In this document: piece after piece, positions 9,391 through 20,002 of the stretch
Numbering within the stretch: position 1 is the first letter of the stretch
Layout: every line of letters begins with the position of its first letter
Source of the DNA: Ensifer sp. USDA 6670
Lineage (GTDB): Bacteria; Pseudomonadota; Alphaproteobacteria; Rhizobiales; Rhizobiaceae
Length of the DNA: 64,000 nt
Assembly: GCA_000421085.1 (NCBI GenBank)
Contig: ATWE01000012.1
Span: 62,001 to 126,000 of the forward strand
Direction: 5' to 3'
Notes under the pieces: model-generated
The model's database searches: none
The model's input: the letters and a program-made list of their open reading frames with translations, nothing else
What the model was told of the DNA's origin: nothing
Translations under genes and position numbers: made by a program

Positions 9391-10693
9391 TGCGTTCTTG
9401 CAGCGCTAGCGCGCTTGCAATCGTGATCGTGCCGACGCGCCCGATGAACATCAAGGCAATGATGACCAGTTGCCCGGCGGGCGGCAGATTTCCGGTGATC
9501 CCCGTAGACAGGCCGACGGTCCCGAACGCCGAAATGACCTCAAACATGACATCCTCAAGCGGGAGGCTCGTGACGCTGAGGAGCATGAGCACGCCCCCGG
9601 CGACAGCCCCAACGGACAGCAATACAATTGCCAGTGCCTGGCGCTGGGCATGAGTGCCGATACGGCGTCGAAACGCGGTGGAATCGCGTTGCCCCCGGAT
9701 CTCCGCCCAGACGACGAATCCAAGAAGGAAGAATGTCGTGACCTTTATACCGCCGGCGGTGCCGGCACTGCCACCGCCGATGAACATCAAAGCATAAGTG
9801 ACCGCCAGGGTTTCGATGCGCATCTCTCCAATGTTGACGCTGTTAAAGCCGGCAGTCCGCGCCATGACCGAATGGCTCGCGGCGTTCAGCAGCTTTCCCG
9901 TCCATTCGAACGCGCCCAGTGTCTCCGGATTGTTCCATTCGTAGGCCGCCGTCGCCGCGAGTCCGGCAACGAGCAGAAGAGCTGTCCCAAGGAGGGTGAT
10001 CTTGGTGTGGACGGACCAGCGTCCCGGGTACCGCACCGTCTGGCGAAGTTCGAAGAGAACCGGGAAACCAAGGCCACCGATAACCACCGCAGCCATAGTC
10101 GGAGCGAGTATAAGCGGACCGAGTGCAAAGCCGACCAAGCTGTCCGAATATGTCGAGAAACCTGCGTTGTTGAACGCCGAGACCGCTTGAAAAAAGCCAT
10201 GCCACAAGGCGTCGTCCCAGACATAGTTATGGCCGTAGCGCAGGCGCCAGGTGAGCGCGGCTGTCGTTGCCAGTTCGACCGCTATGGTAACGAGAAAAAT
10301 GAGGCGAAGGACACCTGCGACATCGCCCAGACTGAGACTCTTGGTTTCCGCCTGGGCGATGAGGCGGCTGCTCAGTTTTAGTCTACGGGTAACGAGGAGG
10401 CCCAGAAGGGTTGCCCCGGTCATGATGCCGAAACCACCGACCTGGAACAGCACGAGGATCACGCTCTGGCCGAAGCCCGACCAGTAGGTCGGCGTGTCTT
10501 GAACGATAAGCCCGGTGACGCAGACTGCCGAGGTGGCGGTAAACAGTGCCGTAAGCAGTGGAGCTCCCTCTGGCCCCGGGCGAGAAACCGGCAACATGAG
10601 CAATGCTGTGCCCAGGAGGATGGCAATAAGAAACGCCATCGGCACGAGCCGTGCAGGGTGTTGGATCGATTGTGGCAACTCCCACCTTTTCAT
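9347..10693 (-). CDS. ktrB: KtrB/TrkH-type K+ transporter membrane subunit
   Basis: A 448-residue membrane protein with the four pore loops of the TrkH/KtrB superfamily: SAVCVTGLI, FNNAGFSTYS, MARTAGFNSVN and FGTVGLSTG, each with the filter glycine. The length fits KtrB better than TrkH (about 480). I start at the ATG at 10693 (MKRWELPQ); the frame is open 55 codons further but that stretch is basic, polar and unlike a membrane protein N-terminus. Next to ktrA in one operon. It would give low-affinity, possibly Na+-coupled, K+ uptake beside high-affinity Kdp. Confidence 0.92.
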   Translation of the reverse strand: MKRWELPQSIQHPARLVPMAFLIAILLGTALLMLPVSRPGPEGAPLLTALFTATSAVCVTGLIVQDTPTYWSGFGQSVILVLFQVGGFGIMTGATLLGLLVTRRLKLSSRLIAQAETKSLSLGDVAGVLRLIFLVTIAVELATTAALTWRLRYGHNYVWDDALWHGFFQAVSAFNNAGFSTYSDSLVGFALGPLILAPTMAAVVIGGLGFPVLFELRQTVRYPGRWSVHTKITLLGTALLLVAGLAATAAYEWNNPETLGAFEWTGKLLNAASHSVMARTAGFNSVNIGEMRIETLAVTYALMFIGGGSAGTAGGIKVTTFFLLGFVVWAEIRGQRDSTAFRRRIGTHAQRQALAIVLLSVGAVAGGVLMLLSVTSLPLEDVMFEVISAFGTVGLSTGITGNLPPAGQLVIIALMFIGRVGTITIASALALQERNVLFRYPEERPIVG

Positions 10694-10793
10694 TACATCG
10701 GCAGATCGAAGCCGCCTGCCGTAAGCGACCCGCGCCTCAGTCGGCACAACCCTGACGAAGTCGCCGCCCTTCGTCAATTGTGCCTTGTGGGTG

Positions 10794-11234
10794 CTACTTC
10801 GGGTCGTCGCGCCAGATGCGCTCCACAGCAATGAAAGTAAACGACGCCGACCAGGCAATCAGAACGAGCCCGTTCAACCCTTCCAGACCGGCGAGAATTC
10901 GCATGTCGCCTGTCGCGTAGACGTCGCCGAACCCCATCGTACTGTAGCAGGTCAGCGAGAAGTAGAAGAAGTCTGTGGCGTTTGAGCCTGCCAGTCCTTC
11001 GAGAGAACCGAACTCGGGATGATAATGCATCCACGCAAAGGCCAGAGCGTAAAGGCCGACGCCGAAGAGGTGAGCCATAAAGGCCGATCCGAGAAAGACG
11101 ACCATTTCAGCTCGTTTTGAAAGCACCTTGCGCCGGCGCAGGATCGCTACGCCGGTCATGATTTCAAAATGAGCGGCGCTTGTCACGATGATGAGTGCGG
11201 CGGAAAGCAGACAGACCAACACAATCCCTGGCAC
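10794..11234 (-). CDS. Small K+-channel-like membrane protein (Ion_trans_2 type)
   Basis: A 146-residue protein with an N-terminal membrane helix, a second near residues 45-65, a pore loop and a final helix. The pore loop reads FSLTCYSTMGFGDVYATG; the core MGFGD is the selectivity filter, where most K+ channels have VGYGD. The pre-pore helix DFFYFS also fits. It lies 100 bp upstream of ktrB on the same strand, so it may be co-transcribed with the K+ transport genes. There is no RCK or cyclic-nucleotide domain, so regulation is not visible. Ion selectivity is inferred from the filter only. Confidence 0.8.
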   Translation of the reverse strand: MPGIVLVCLLSAALIIVTSAAHFEIMTGVAILRRRKVLSKRAEMVVFLGSAFMAHLFGVGLYALAFAWMHYHPEFGSLEGLAGSNATDFFYFSLTCYSTMGFGDVYATGDMRILAGLEGLNGLVLIAWSASFTFIAVERIWRDDPK

Positions 11235-11355
11235 TTATCAACCTCGCCCTGTGCTTGCCGCAGTATGATCGGCGCTTGCCTCAAACGCACCAACTCGACT
11301 CGACGAAGCTGGTACAAGCACCATAGCAGGACATTGTACGGATTGGGAGTTTCGG

Positions 11356-11463
11356 TCAGTCGGGACCCGTCCCAATGCTGCCGTTGCCGAGGCTGACGGT
11401 GTGGGCATAGCCCCACAGGACAGCCAGTGCGATGACCACCACGCACTGCTGAGCTACTGCCAC
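11356..11463 (-). CDS. Possible 35-residue membrane peptide
   Basis: A short frame starting with GTG inside the 3' end of the helicase gene reads (M)AVAQQCVVVIALAVLWGYA and then a polar tail ending GTGPD. It has a plausible single membrane helix and a stop at 11356. There is no convincing ribosome-binding site, and it could be a chance frame. The rest of the 11235-11453 gap shows nothing else that I recognise. Confidence 0.25.
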   Translation of the reverse strand: MAVAQQCVVVIALAVLWGYAHTVSLGNGSIGTGPD

Positions 11464-13517
11464 ATGGTGCGCATCCGGGCCGCGACATCGATGCGGATCT
11501 GCTTTGCGCTGCGTTCGGAGGCATTGGGGCTGGCGGCGGGCCAGGTTGCACTCTCGAAGAACTGAAGCAATGTCGCGGGGATAAAGCGTGTGCGGCTCGC
11601 GTAGACATGGCGGTCACCCTGCGCGTGCTGACCGCCGGTGAAGAAACGTTGCGGCACCACCAGCGTCAGACTGTCCTTGGCGCGTGTCATCCCGACATAG
11701 AGAAGCCGCCGCTCCTCTTCCAGCTCGTGGCTGGTGCCTGTGGCCAGGTCTGACGGAATGCAACCGTCGACGACGTTGAGCATGAATACGGCGCGCCATT
11801 CCTGCCCCTTGGCCGAATGGATGGTCGATAGGATAAGGTAGTCCTCGTCGAGCAGCGGTACGCCGGCCTGGTCGCTCGTCGCGTCCGGCGGATCGAGCGT
11901 CAGCTCGGTCAGGAAGCGCTCGCGGCTCTGATAGCCGGCGGCGATCTGCTCGAGTTGCACGAGGTCGGCCCGGCGCGTTTCGGCATCCTCGTGTATTCGT
12001 TCGAGATGCGGTTCGTACCATATCCGCGCCATCTCGATTTCCGTCGGCCATGCGGGTTTGCGCAGGGCATGCAGAAGTTCGACGAGGGACAGCCAGTCCG
12101 AGCCGCTCTTCGGCGGAGCTGGGATTTCGCCAAGCGCCATCAGTGGCTCGGGGTCGGCTGCGATCGTGTCCAGGATCTTGCCCGCGGTCTGCGGGCCGAT
12201 GCCCGGCAGCATCTGCAGGAGCCGGAAGCCTGCGACGCGGTCACGGGGATTCTGGGCAAAGCGTAGCACGGCCAGCATGTCCTTCACGTGAGCGCTGTCG
12301 AGGAACTTCAGACCTCCAAACTTTACGAAGGGAATGTTGCGGCGGGTCAGTTCCACCTCAAGGGGGCCGCTGTGGCTCGAGGTGCGGAACAGGACGGCCT
12401 GCTGTTTCAGGAGCATCCCCGATTCACGATTGGCAAGTACCTGCTCGACGATGCAGTTCGCCTGATCGGCCTCGTCCCTCACCGTCAGCAGCTTCGGCCG
12501 TTCAGCCGACTCGCGGTCCGTCCAGAGGTTCTTGGTGAAGCGTTCCCGCGCCAGGTCGATAACCCCGTTGGCGGCCGCGAGGATCGGCTGGGTCGAACGA
12601 TAGTTGCGGTCCAGCGTGACGATCTCGGCCGCCGGCGAGAATTGCTTCGGAAAGTCGAGAATGTTGCGGACCGTCGCCGCCCGGAACGAGTAGATCGACT
12701 GCGCGTCGTCGCCGACGACCGTCAGGCCGCGCCCGCCGGGCTTCAGGGCCAGCAGCACCGAAGACTGGAGCTTGTTGGTATCCTGATATTCGTCGACGAG
12801 GACGTAGTCGAACCGGTTGCCGATATCGTCGGCCAGGGAGGGATCGCTGACCATCTGGGCCCAATAGAGAAGCAGGTCGTCGTAGTCGAGGACGTTCTGC
12901 GCCTGCTTGGCCTCGACGTAGCCGGCAAACAGCTCCTTCAACTGCTGTTCCCAGCCGGACACCCACGGGTACCAGGTGCGGAGCACTTCGCTCAGCGGCA
13001 ATTCCGCGTTCACTGCCCGCGAATAGATCGCAAGACAGGTGCCCTTGGTCGGAAACCGGCTTTCCATCTTCGAGAAGCCGAGCTCGTGCCGGATGAGGTT
13101 GATCAGGTCGGCGCTGTCCTCGCGGTCGTGAATGGTGAACTCCGCATTCAGCCCGATCTGTTCGGCATAGATTCTCAGCAGCCGTGCCCCGATACCGTGA
13201 AAGGTGCCCGCCCATGAAAGAGCGTCGGTCATTTCGCCGGAACTGGGACCGAGCACCTGTGCGCAGATGCGCCCGACGCGGCGCGACATCTCGGCCGCGG
13301 CCCTGCGTGAGAAGGTCATCAGGAGAATCCGGCGAGGATCGGCCCCATTGACGATCAGGTGAGCAACGCGATGAGCCAAGGTGTTGGTCTTGCCGGAGCC
13401 CGCGCCCGCGATGATCAAAAGCGGGCCGGCCTGGGCGCCTTCTCCTGCTCCGACGCCATATTCGACGGCGCAGCGCTGTCTCTCGTTCAGTTTCTCCAGA
13501 TGGGCCGCCGTCGCCAT
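11454..13517 (-). CDS. UvrD/Rep-family ATP-dependent DNA helicase
   Basis: A 687-residue superfamily 1A helicase. Motif I AGAGSGKTNTL (about residues 40-50), motif II VDEYQDTN, motif III GDDAQSIYSFR, motif IV LDRNYRS, motif V STIHSAKGQEWRAVF and motif VI LLYVGMTRAKDSL are all intact, so it should be an active 3'-5' DNA helicase in repair or replication restart. It is shorter than chromosomal UvrD (about 720-820 residues) and lacks the long C-terminus, so it is probably an extra paralogue. The start chosen is the ATG after GAGGG (tcgagggaaagtaATG); 54 further open codons upstream look non-coding. Confidence 0.93.
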   Translation of the reverse strand: MATAAHLEKLNERQRCAVEYGVGAGEGAQAGPLLIIAGAGSGKTNTLAHRVAHLIVNGADPRRILLMTFSRRAAAEMSRRVGRICAQVLGPSSGEMTDALSWAGTFHGIGARLLRIYAEQIGLNAEFTIHDREDSADLINLIRHELGFSKMESRFPTKGTCLAIYSRAVNAELPLSEVLRTWYPWVSGWEQQLKELFAGYVEAKQAQNVLDYDDLLLYWAQMVSDPSLADDIGNRFDYVLVDEYQDTNKLQSSVLLALKPGGRGLTVVGDDAQSIYSFRAATVRNILDFPKQFSPAAEIVTLDRNYRSTQPILAAANGVIDLARERFTKNLWTDRESAERPKLLTVRDEADQANCIVEQVLANRESGMLLKQQAVLFRTSSHSGPLEVELTRRNIPFVKFGGLKFLDSAHVKDMLAVLRFAQNPRDRVAGFRLLQMLPGIGPQTAGKILDTIAADPEPLMALGEIPAPPKSGSDWLSLVELLHALRKPAWPTEIEMARIWYEPHLERIHEDAETRRADLVQLEQIAAGYQSRERFLTELTLDPPDATSDQAGVPLLDEDYLILSTIHSAKGQEWRAVFMLNVVDGCIPSDLATGTSHELEEERRLLYVGMTRAKDSLTLVVPQRFFTGGQHAQGDRHVYASRTRFIPATLLQFFESATWPAASPNASERSAKQIRIDVAARMRTMWQ

Positions 13518-13708
13518 TACTTTCCCTCGATGAGTTCTTTGATGTCCGGCCGCGGCCTTAAGAACGGAGGGGGAACATACAAGCCCGAGCGGCCGTTGGA
13601 AAGTGGCAAGCCACGTCATCAAAGATCGCGTGATGTATCGGCTGCGCCGCCGCGTGCCCATTTGCCGCGTTCTTACCAATTTTTGCCAAAACCGCTATGG
13701 TCTTTCGC

Positions 13709-13948
13709 ATGGGCACGATGAACATTTCCCTCCCGGATCAGCTGAAGAGTTTCGTCGATGAGCAAGTCGCCGGACGAGGCTATGGGACGAGCAGCGAGTA
13801 TATCCGGGAATTGATACGTCGAGATCGGGACCGCCTCGCATTGCGCGGGCTGCTCCTTGAGGGAGCCTCGTCCGCGCGGACCGACCCGGCCGACGCGGAT
13901 TATTTCACCAGTCTGCGCGAGCATGTGCGTGGTTTGCCGAGCAGGTGA
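13709..13948 (+). CDS. parD: ParD-family antitoxin
   Basis: A 79-residue protein starting MGTMNISLPDQLKSFVDEQV, then GRGYGTSSEYIRELIRRDRD: a ribbon-helix-helix DNA-binding domain typical of ParD/CC2985-type antitoxins. The C-terminal part (residues 45-79) is the flexible toxin-binding segment. ATGs at 13697 and 13718 are alternatives. ParD binds and neutralises ParE and represses its own promoter. Its TGA overlaps a GTG that starts a broken parE, so this is an antitoxin left without an intact partner. Confidence 0.88.
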   Translation: MGTMNISLPDQLKSFVDEQVAGRGYGTSSEYIRELIRRDRDRLALRGLLLEGASSARTDPADADYFTSLREHVRGLPSR

Positions 13949-14142
13949 ACAAAAGAAAAATTATCCCCCGGGAATTGGCCCGCAGTGATGTCGAAGCGGC
14001 TATCTGACCTGCGTAGCGTCTCTCTGAAGCAATGTCCCCATCTCTTTTTCTATCGCGTAGAGCCGGGTTATGTCGACGTGTGGCGGTACTTCATGCCAAG
14101 CGGGACGTCCCCCACTCAATGCCGGAGCCGGACAATCACTGA
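13945..14142 (+). pseudogene. parE: Degenerate parE toxin gene
   Basis: A GTG overlapping the parD stop opens VNKRKIIPRELARSDVEAAI, a typical ParE start, but a TGA follows after 20 codons. The middle of the toxin is missing. A second piece in another frame (about 14005-14091) reads LRSVSLKQCPHLFFYRVE and then VDVWRYF, matching the ParE strand region LRSWPLKRFPHLVFY / DVWR. A third piece back in the first frame (14092-14142) reads HAKRDVPHSMPEPDNH and a stop, the usual ParE C-terminus. So the toxin has an internal deletion of roughly 35 codons plus frameshifts and cannot be functional. Confidence 0.82.
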
Positions 14143-14226
14143 CCGCTCGGACATTGCCACTGTTCAGGCTCCAGGTGCACGGCCGCTGGCACGCCGCGTA
14201 AGGCACCCGGCAAGCGCGGACCTTTG

Positions 14227-14877
14227 TCAGCCGGTCGGTGCGGCGGTGAAAACCGCCGGCTGAGCGTCGAAAGCGCGCCTGTATGCGGGCCGCGCTTTGC
14301 CGCGGGCTACATAGCCGGAAAGGTTCGGATATTCCTCCAGTATGGCCGATCCTTCCAATCTGCGCAGCACCGTCACCATCAGAAGGTCAGCGGCGCTGAA
14401 CGCTCCGTCGAGCCAGTCGGCGTTGCCAAGCCGGCCGGAAAGTTCGCCCAGGCGCTTGCGGATGCGTCCGTCGATGAAGGGCAGGCGCTGCTCGTACCAG
14501 GTCTCGTCGCCTTCCAGATACTCGGCGACCTCGCGATCAACGATCGGCGACTCCACCGTATTGAGCGCGGCGAACATCCATGTGATCGCCCGCGCACGGG
14601 CATTCGGATCGTCCGGCAGCAGGCCCGCATGGCGCTCCGCGATATGGAACACGATTGCCCCGGACTCGAACAAAGCGAGATCGCCTTCTTCATAGGTCGG
14701 AATCTGCCCGAAAGGGTGAAGCGCTAGATGCGCGGGCTCCTTCATCGCCTTGAACGAAAGAAGACGAACGTCGTAGGGCTGGCCTACTTCTTCAAGCGCC
14801 CAGCGAACGCGCATGTCACGCGCCATACCCTGGCCGCCATCGGGCGACCGCTCAAAGGCGGTAATGGTAATGGTCAT
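14227..14877 (-). CDS. Glutathione S-transferase family protein
   Basis: A 216-residue protein with an N-terminal thioredoxin-like domain (MTITITAFERSPDGGQ start, MRVRWALEEVGQPYDVR helix, GQIPTYEEGDLALFESGAI, with the cis-Pro and ES glutathione-binding motif) and a C-terminal all-helical domain ending in a WLDGAFSAADLLMVTVLRR N-capping box. It would conjugate or reduce substrates with glutathione in the cytoplasm. The ATG at 14877 is preceded by GGAGAG; an ATG at 14889 is possible. No operon partner is evident. Confidence 0.9.
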   Translation of the reverse strand: MTITITAFERSPDGGQGMARDMRVRWALEEVGQPYDVRLLSFKAMKEPAHLALHPFGQIPTYEEGDLALFESGAIVFHIAERHAGLLPDDPNARARAITWMFAALNTVESPIVDREVAEYLEGDETWYEQRLPFIDGRIRKRLGELSGRLGNADWLDGAFSAADLLMVTVLRRLEGSAILEEYPNLSGYVARGKARPAYRRAFDAQPAVFTAAPTG

Positions 14878-14985
14878 GCTGCTCTCCATAGCTTGTCCGT
14901 CTTGAAGACGACCGGCTAAACGAGATTCCGACACCCTGCTGTCATAATGCGGAAGAAGCTTCCTGGCGGCTTCCGACCTCAAGCT

Positions 14986-15762
14986 TCATACGAGTTCTGA
15001 TACCCGCTGGCGCAGAAATGCTGCCGTCCGCTCGCAAGCAGCCTGCCGATTTTTCCAGTCGTCTCGGACCTTGCCGAAATACGCGTCCCGCGCATGGATC
15101 AATGTGCCAGCCTCCTGGTCGGGCATCTGGTTTGCCGCCCATGTCGCTGCAGCATCCTTGGTGACGAAGTCTCCGGTGGCCGATGTACGCCACATGCGCG
15201 CAAGGGTCAGCAAGACGTTCCGCTCGTCCCCCTGTAGACTGTCGACCAACAAGGGGAGTGCATCGCCCATGGCGCGGCGAACTTGTTCCGGCGGAATCGA
15301 GGGCAGAAGCTCCTTTGCATCGGGACCGAACAGTGGAACGGCCTCTTGTCGGGCCTGGGCCAGCACCAGGGTATTTTCCGGATCGGACACAGGGACCGGG
15401 AGTTTTTCGGATTCAAAAGCCTCCCGCAACCATTCGCCATAGACGAATTCAGCCCGAACAGGAAAATTCGGTGCGGCGATAGCTGCCCGCAGAAACACCA
15501 TCAGTTCGACGCAGCGGGGCGCCTCCATCGGGCGAGGATGGCGGCCGGATATCCGCAGCAAGGCCGCCAGAAGATCGCGACGCTGTTCGTCGGCTATCGG
15601 GCGGTCGACGATGGCGAGAAGGTCGACGTCACTCTGCGGTCGCAATCCACCCGAAACTGCCGATCCATGCAGATAAACCGCAAGAAGCGCCTCCCCAAGG
15701 ATGCTGCGGATGGCTTCTGTCGCCGCCAGTGCCTGGTCAATCTGCTGTCCGTCCGCTCTCAT
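14986..15762 (-). CDS. AadA-like aminoglycoside nucleotidyltransferase family protein
   Basis: A 258-residue protein with the nucleotidyltransferase signature GSAVSGGLRPQSDVDLLAIV (about residues 33-52), where G-S and D-x-D bind the nucleotide and metal, and a helical C-terminal domain similar to DUF4111 of ANT(3'')-Ia and ANT(9). The stretch LTLARMWRTSATGDFVTKD matches the AadA family's conserved NxxLTLaRi-T-GxxxsKD segment. It may adenylylate streptomycin/spectinomycin-like compounds. There is no integron attachment site or mobile element nearby, so it looks like an intrinsic homologue; resistance activity is not shown. Confidence 0.85.
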   Translation of the reverse strand: MRADGQQIDQALAATEAIRSILGEALLAVYLHGSAVSGGLRPQSDVDLLAIVDRPIADEQRRDLLAALLRISGRHPRPMEAPRCVELMVFLRAAIAAPNFPVRAEFVYGEWLREAFESEKLPVPVSDPENTLVLAQARQEAVPLFGPDAKELLPSIPPEQVRRAMGDALPLLVDSLQGDERNVLLTLARMWRTSATGDFVTKDAAATWAANQMPDQEAGTLIHARDAYFGKVRDDWKNRQAACERTAAFLRQRVSELV

Positions 15763-15897
15763 TGCTCGGTTTTCGAATCTACTTGGAATATGGCCAGGAA
15801 GCGTACCAAGCTGTTCGACTAATATGAAGACTCCTGTGGTGCAAGCAGACCTCCCACGCGCAGCCGGCGCCGGAATTCAACGCGGAGTCGCTTCGGC

Positions 15898-17927
15898 TCA
15901 TGCCGCGCTCGACTCGCCCGGGTCACCATCTCGCAGCCACTGGACGTCACCCGGGGAGAGCGTAACCGAGAAAGCGTCGAGGCTGTGGTTGAGCTCCGAA
16001 AGCGAGCGCGGGCCGATCAGCGGAATGACACGGCCCTTCTGCGCCAGAACATAGGCGAGCGCTATTTGAATCGGGTCTTTGCCGAGCTCGCGCCCGAGTG
16101 CGATCGCCCGTTCTCGCCGTGCGAAGTTGCCTTCGGAATACCAGGAGCGGGCAAGTTCCGAATCGTCCAGCTTGCCGCGGCCCGCACGATCGGTGAAGAA
16201 GCCGCGAGCCTGGCTCGACCAAGCGAAATTGGTGACGCCTTTCTCCTCCAGCCAGCGCATCCAGGCATCGTCCGAGGACGAGATGCAGCCAGCCCAAACC
16301 GGCTGGACCATCTCGGCCAGCGAGAAATTGTTGGAAAGCACGCTCGGTCTCGTCTTGCCGGTACGGTCGGCATAGGCGATCGCTTCTTCGAACCGTTCGC
16401 GTGTCCAGTTTGAGCCGCCGAAGGGACCGCGGATCCGTCCGGCCTTCACCTCCGCGTCCATGGCGTCGACGAATTCGCCGACGGGGATGTCCGGATTGTC
16501 GCGGTGCATGAAATAGATGTCGACGTAGTCGGTGCCCAAGCGCTCGAGACTGGTCGTCAGTTGCTTGCCGATCACATCGGGATAGCAGAGTGGACTGTGC
16601 GCGCCCTTGCCTATGACGACCGTTTCCTGGCGCACGCCGCGGCTGCGCATCCATTCGCCGACGAGCCGATCCTGCAGGCCGTTGCCGTAGAGGAATGCGG
16701 TATCGACCAGATTGCCGCCCGCCTCGAAAAAGGCATCGAGTACCATGGCGGCGGATGAGAAGGTCGTAAACTCCATGAGGCCTAGCGCAGCAAGCGATAT
16801 CGCCTTTTGCAGGCCGTCGATGCGACCGCTCCGCACGAGACTGGTCTTGCGGGAAAGCTTGTCGCCGCGCACCGTCCGGGTCCGCACGGTGTGTTTCTCG
16901 CCTTCGTATTCCAGGCCGATCGCCGCACGCCACTTGTCCATGACACGCAGATTCCCGAGTGTGTCGGCCCGGCTCATGCCCGGATAGGCAAATTCCGTGC
17001 TGCCTGCGCGGATCGCGTCGCCGGCGGCCTCGACCTCGAAGCTGTAGAGATGGCGCGGCTCGACCACCGCGACTTCCTCCCGGCGGCCGTCGGCGTGGAT
17101 AACGCGGATGATGTTGGTGCCTCCCTGCTTACCGCCGGCGAACCAGAAGTGATCGACCTCGATGCGGCCATTCGTGCCGAGGATACGCAGCACGTTTTCC
17201 TGCACGAGAGAGACCGAGCAGGAAAGCTCGGCGACGATGCCGTTCGGAAAGGACAGGAGGGCAGAGGTCCACTCGTCGACGCCCGTCCGGCCAAGATGGC
17301 CGAGGGCGGTCACCTCCGCCGGCTCCATCACGCCCGATGATGTGCCGATGCCCGCGATGAGGCGCGCCATGGAAGTGGTGTAGCCGCCCACGTCCAGTAT
17401 GCCGCCGCCCGCCATTTCACTGGAAAAGAGCCGATGCCCCTCATCGAAGGGCAGCTTGGCAAAACCGAAGCTCGACTGAATCTTACGCACCTCGCCGACC
17501 ATGCCGTTTTTCACGAGCTGGACGATCTTGGCGGTCAGCGGGTGAAGCCGGTACATGTAAGCTTCGGCCATGAAGGTGCCCGCCTTGCGGGCCGCCTCGA
17601 ACATGGCGTCGGCCTCCGCCGCCGACAGACCCATCGGCTTCTCGCAGAGCACGTGCTTGCCCTTTTCGGCGGCCTTGATCGCCCATTCGGCGTGAAGCGG
17701 ATGGACCGTCGCGATGTAAACCGCATCGATTTCCGGGTCGTCGAGCAGTGCGTCGTAGCCGGCGACGATGCGCGTGCCCGGAAAATCGTCCGCAAGGCCG
17801 GGCTTTGCCGGATTGCGAGCGCCGATTGCGACGACCTTGCCGTTGGCGGACTGCAGCACGCCGGCGAAGAAGTCCTTCGCGATGTTGCCGGGGCCGAGAA
17901 TGCCCCAGCGGATCCTGGTCGGTTCGT

Positions 17928-17931
<4 letters not shown>
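15898..17931 (-). CDS. Fused GFO/IDH/MocA dehydrogenase and aldo/keto reductase
   Basis: A 677-residue two-domain enzyme. Residues 1 to about 345 are a GFO/IDH/MocA NAD(P) oxidoreductase: RIRWGILGPGNIAKDF Rossmann loop, HVLCEKPMGLSAAEA with the catalytic EKP lysine, then AYMYRLHP. Residues about 375-670 are an aldo/keto reductase with Asp and Tyr (DTAFLYGNG), Lys (VVIGKGA) and His (YFMHRDNP). Both active sites look complete, so it probably does two consecutive or opposite sugar redox steps. The start overlaps the ABC ATPase stop by 4 nt, making it the last gene of the sugar ABC operon. The substrate is unknown. Confidence 0.9.
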
Positions 17932-19094
<1,163 letters not shown>

Positions 19095-19150
19095 GGCGTT
19101 CCGCTCGTTACGGTTCCTGGGCTTGGCAAAGATCGGCGAGGAAGCTGCAG

Positions 19151-20002
19151 TCATCCCTTCACTGCTCCCATTGTAAGTCCCGCTATGAAGTGTTTCTGCA
19201 TGAGGAAGAACATGACGACCGGCGGCACGGCGACGATGATCGTGCCGGCCGAGATCAGGTTCCAGGCGGAGACCCATTCGCCGCGCAGGTTCGCAAGCCC
19301 CGCCGTCACCGGCTTGACATCGTCGCTGACCGTCAAGACCACCGCCCAGAAGTAGTCGTTCCAGATGAAGGTGAAGAGCAGGATGGCGAGCGCCGCCAAT
19401 GCCGGCCGGACGAGGGGCACGACGACGTGGATCAGGGTCTGAAACGGTGTCGCACCCTCGGCACGCGCGGCCTGGAACAGTTCGTCGGGCAACGCGGCGA
19501 TGAAGTTGCGCATGAAGAGCGTCGCGAAACCGGTCTGGAAGGCGACGTGAAAGATGATAAGCGCCGTGGTGGTGTCATAGAGGTTGAGCCTCACCATGAG
19601 GTCGCGCACCGGGATCATCATGATCTGATGCGGCAGGAAATTGCCGCCGACGAAGAGCGCGAAGATCAGCATGTTGCCGGGGAAGCGGTAACGGGCCAGC
19701 ACAAAGCCCGCCAGCGTCGAAAGAATCAGCACGCCGACCACCGAGGGAATGGTGATGACGAGGCTGTTGAGAAAGTAGCGTGCCATCGGGGTCTGCGTGA
19801 AGACGGCCGTGTAGTTCTCGACGACGGCGATTTCCGTGGGCCAGCCCCAGAGATTGCCGCTCATCACGTCCGCCATCGAGCGGAACGAGGTAAGGATGAC
19901 GGCGAAGAGCGGCGCAAGCCAGACGATGAGGATCGCTCCGACGAGCGTCATGTAGAGCCTGCGGCTCGCATGCGCAGTTTCGGGCACGGGACGGGGGTAC
20001 AT
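19151..20002 (-). CDS. Carbohydrate ABC transporter permease (MalG type)
   Basis: A 283-residue inner-membrane protein with about six helices and the EAA loop, seen here as ELFQAARAEGATPFQTLIHV followed by PLVRPALAAL. A MalG-like soluble segment (SFRSMADVMSGN...) follows the first helix. The start ATG overlaps the stop of the upstream permease by one base (TGATG), so translation is coupled. The partner permease and ATPase flank it. Confidence 0.94.
   Translation of the reverse strand: MYPRPVPETAHASRRLYMTLVGAILIVWLAPLFAVILTSFRSMADVMSGNLWGWPTEIAVVENYTAVFTQTPMARYFLNSLVITIPSVVGVLILSTLAGFVLARYRFPGNMLIFALFVGGNFLPHQIMMIPVRDLMVRLNLYDTTTALIIFHVAFQTGFATLFMRNFIAALPDELFQAARAEGATPFQTLIHVVVPLVRPALAALAILLFTFIWNDYFWAVVLTVSDDVKPVTAGLANLRGEWVSAWNLISAGTIIVAVPPVVMFFLMQKHFIAGLTMGAVKG

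Noticed and set aside
9470-10381. Plus-strand frame opposite ktrB (303 codons)
   Set aside because: Translation is hydrophilic and unlike any family; ktrB pore loops on the minus strand are convincing.
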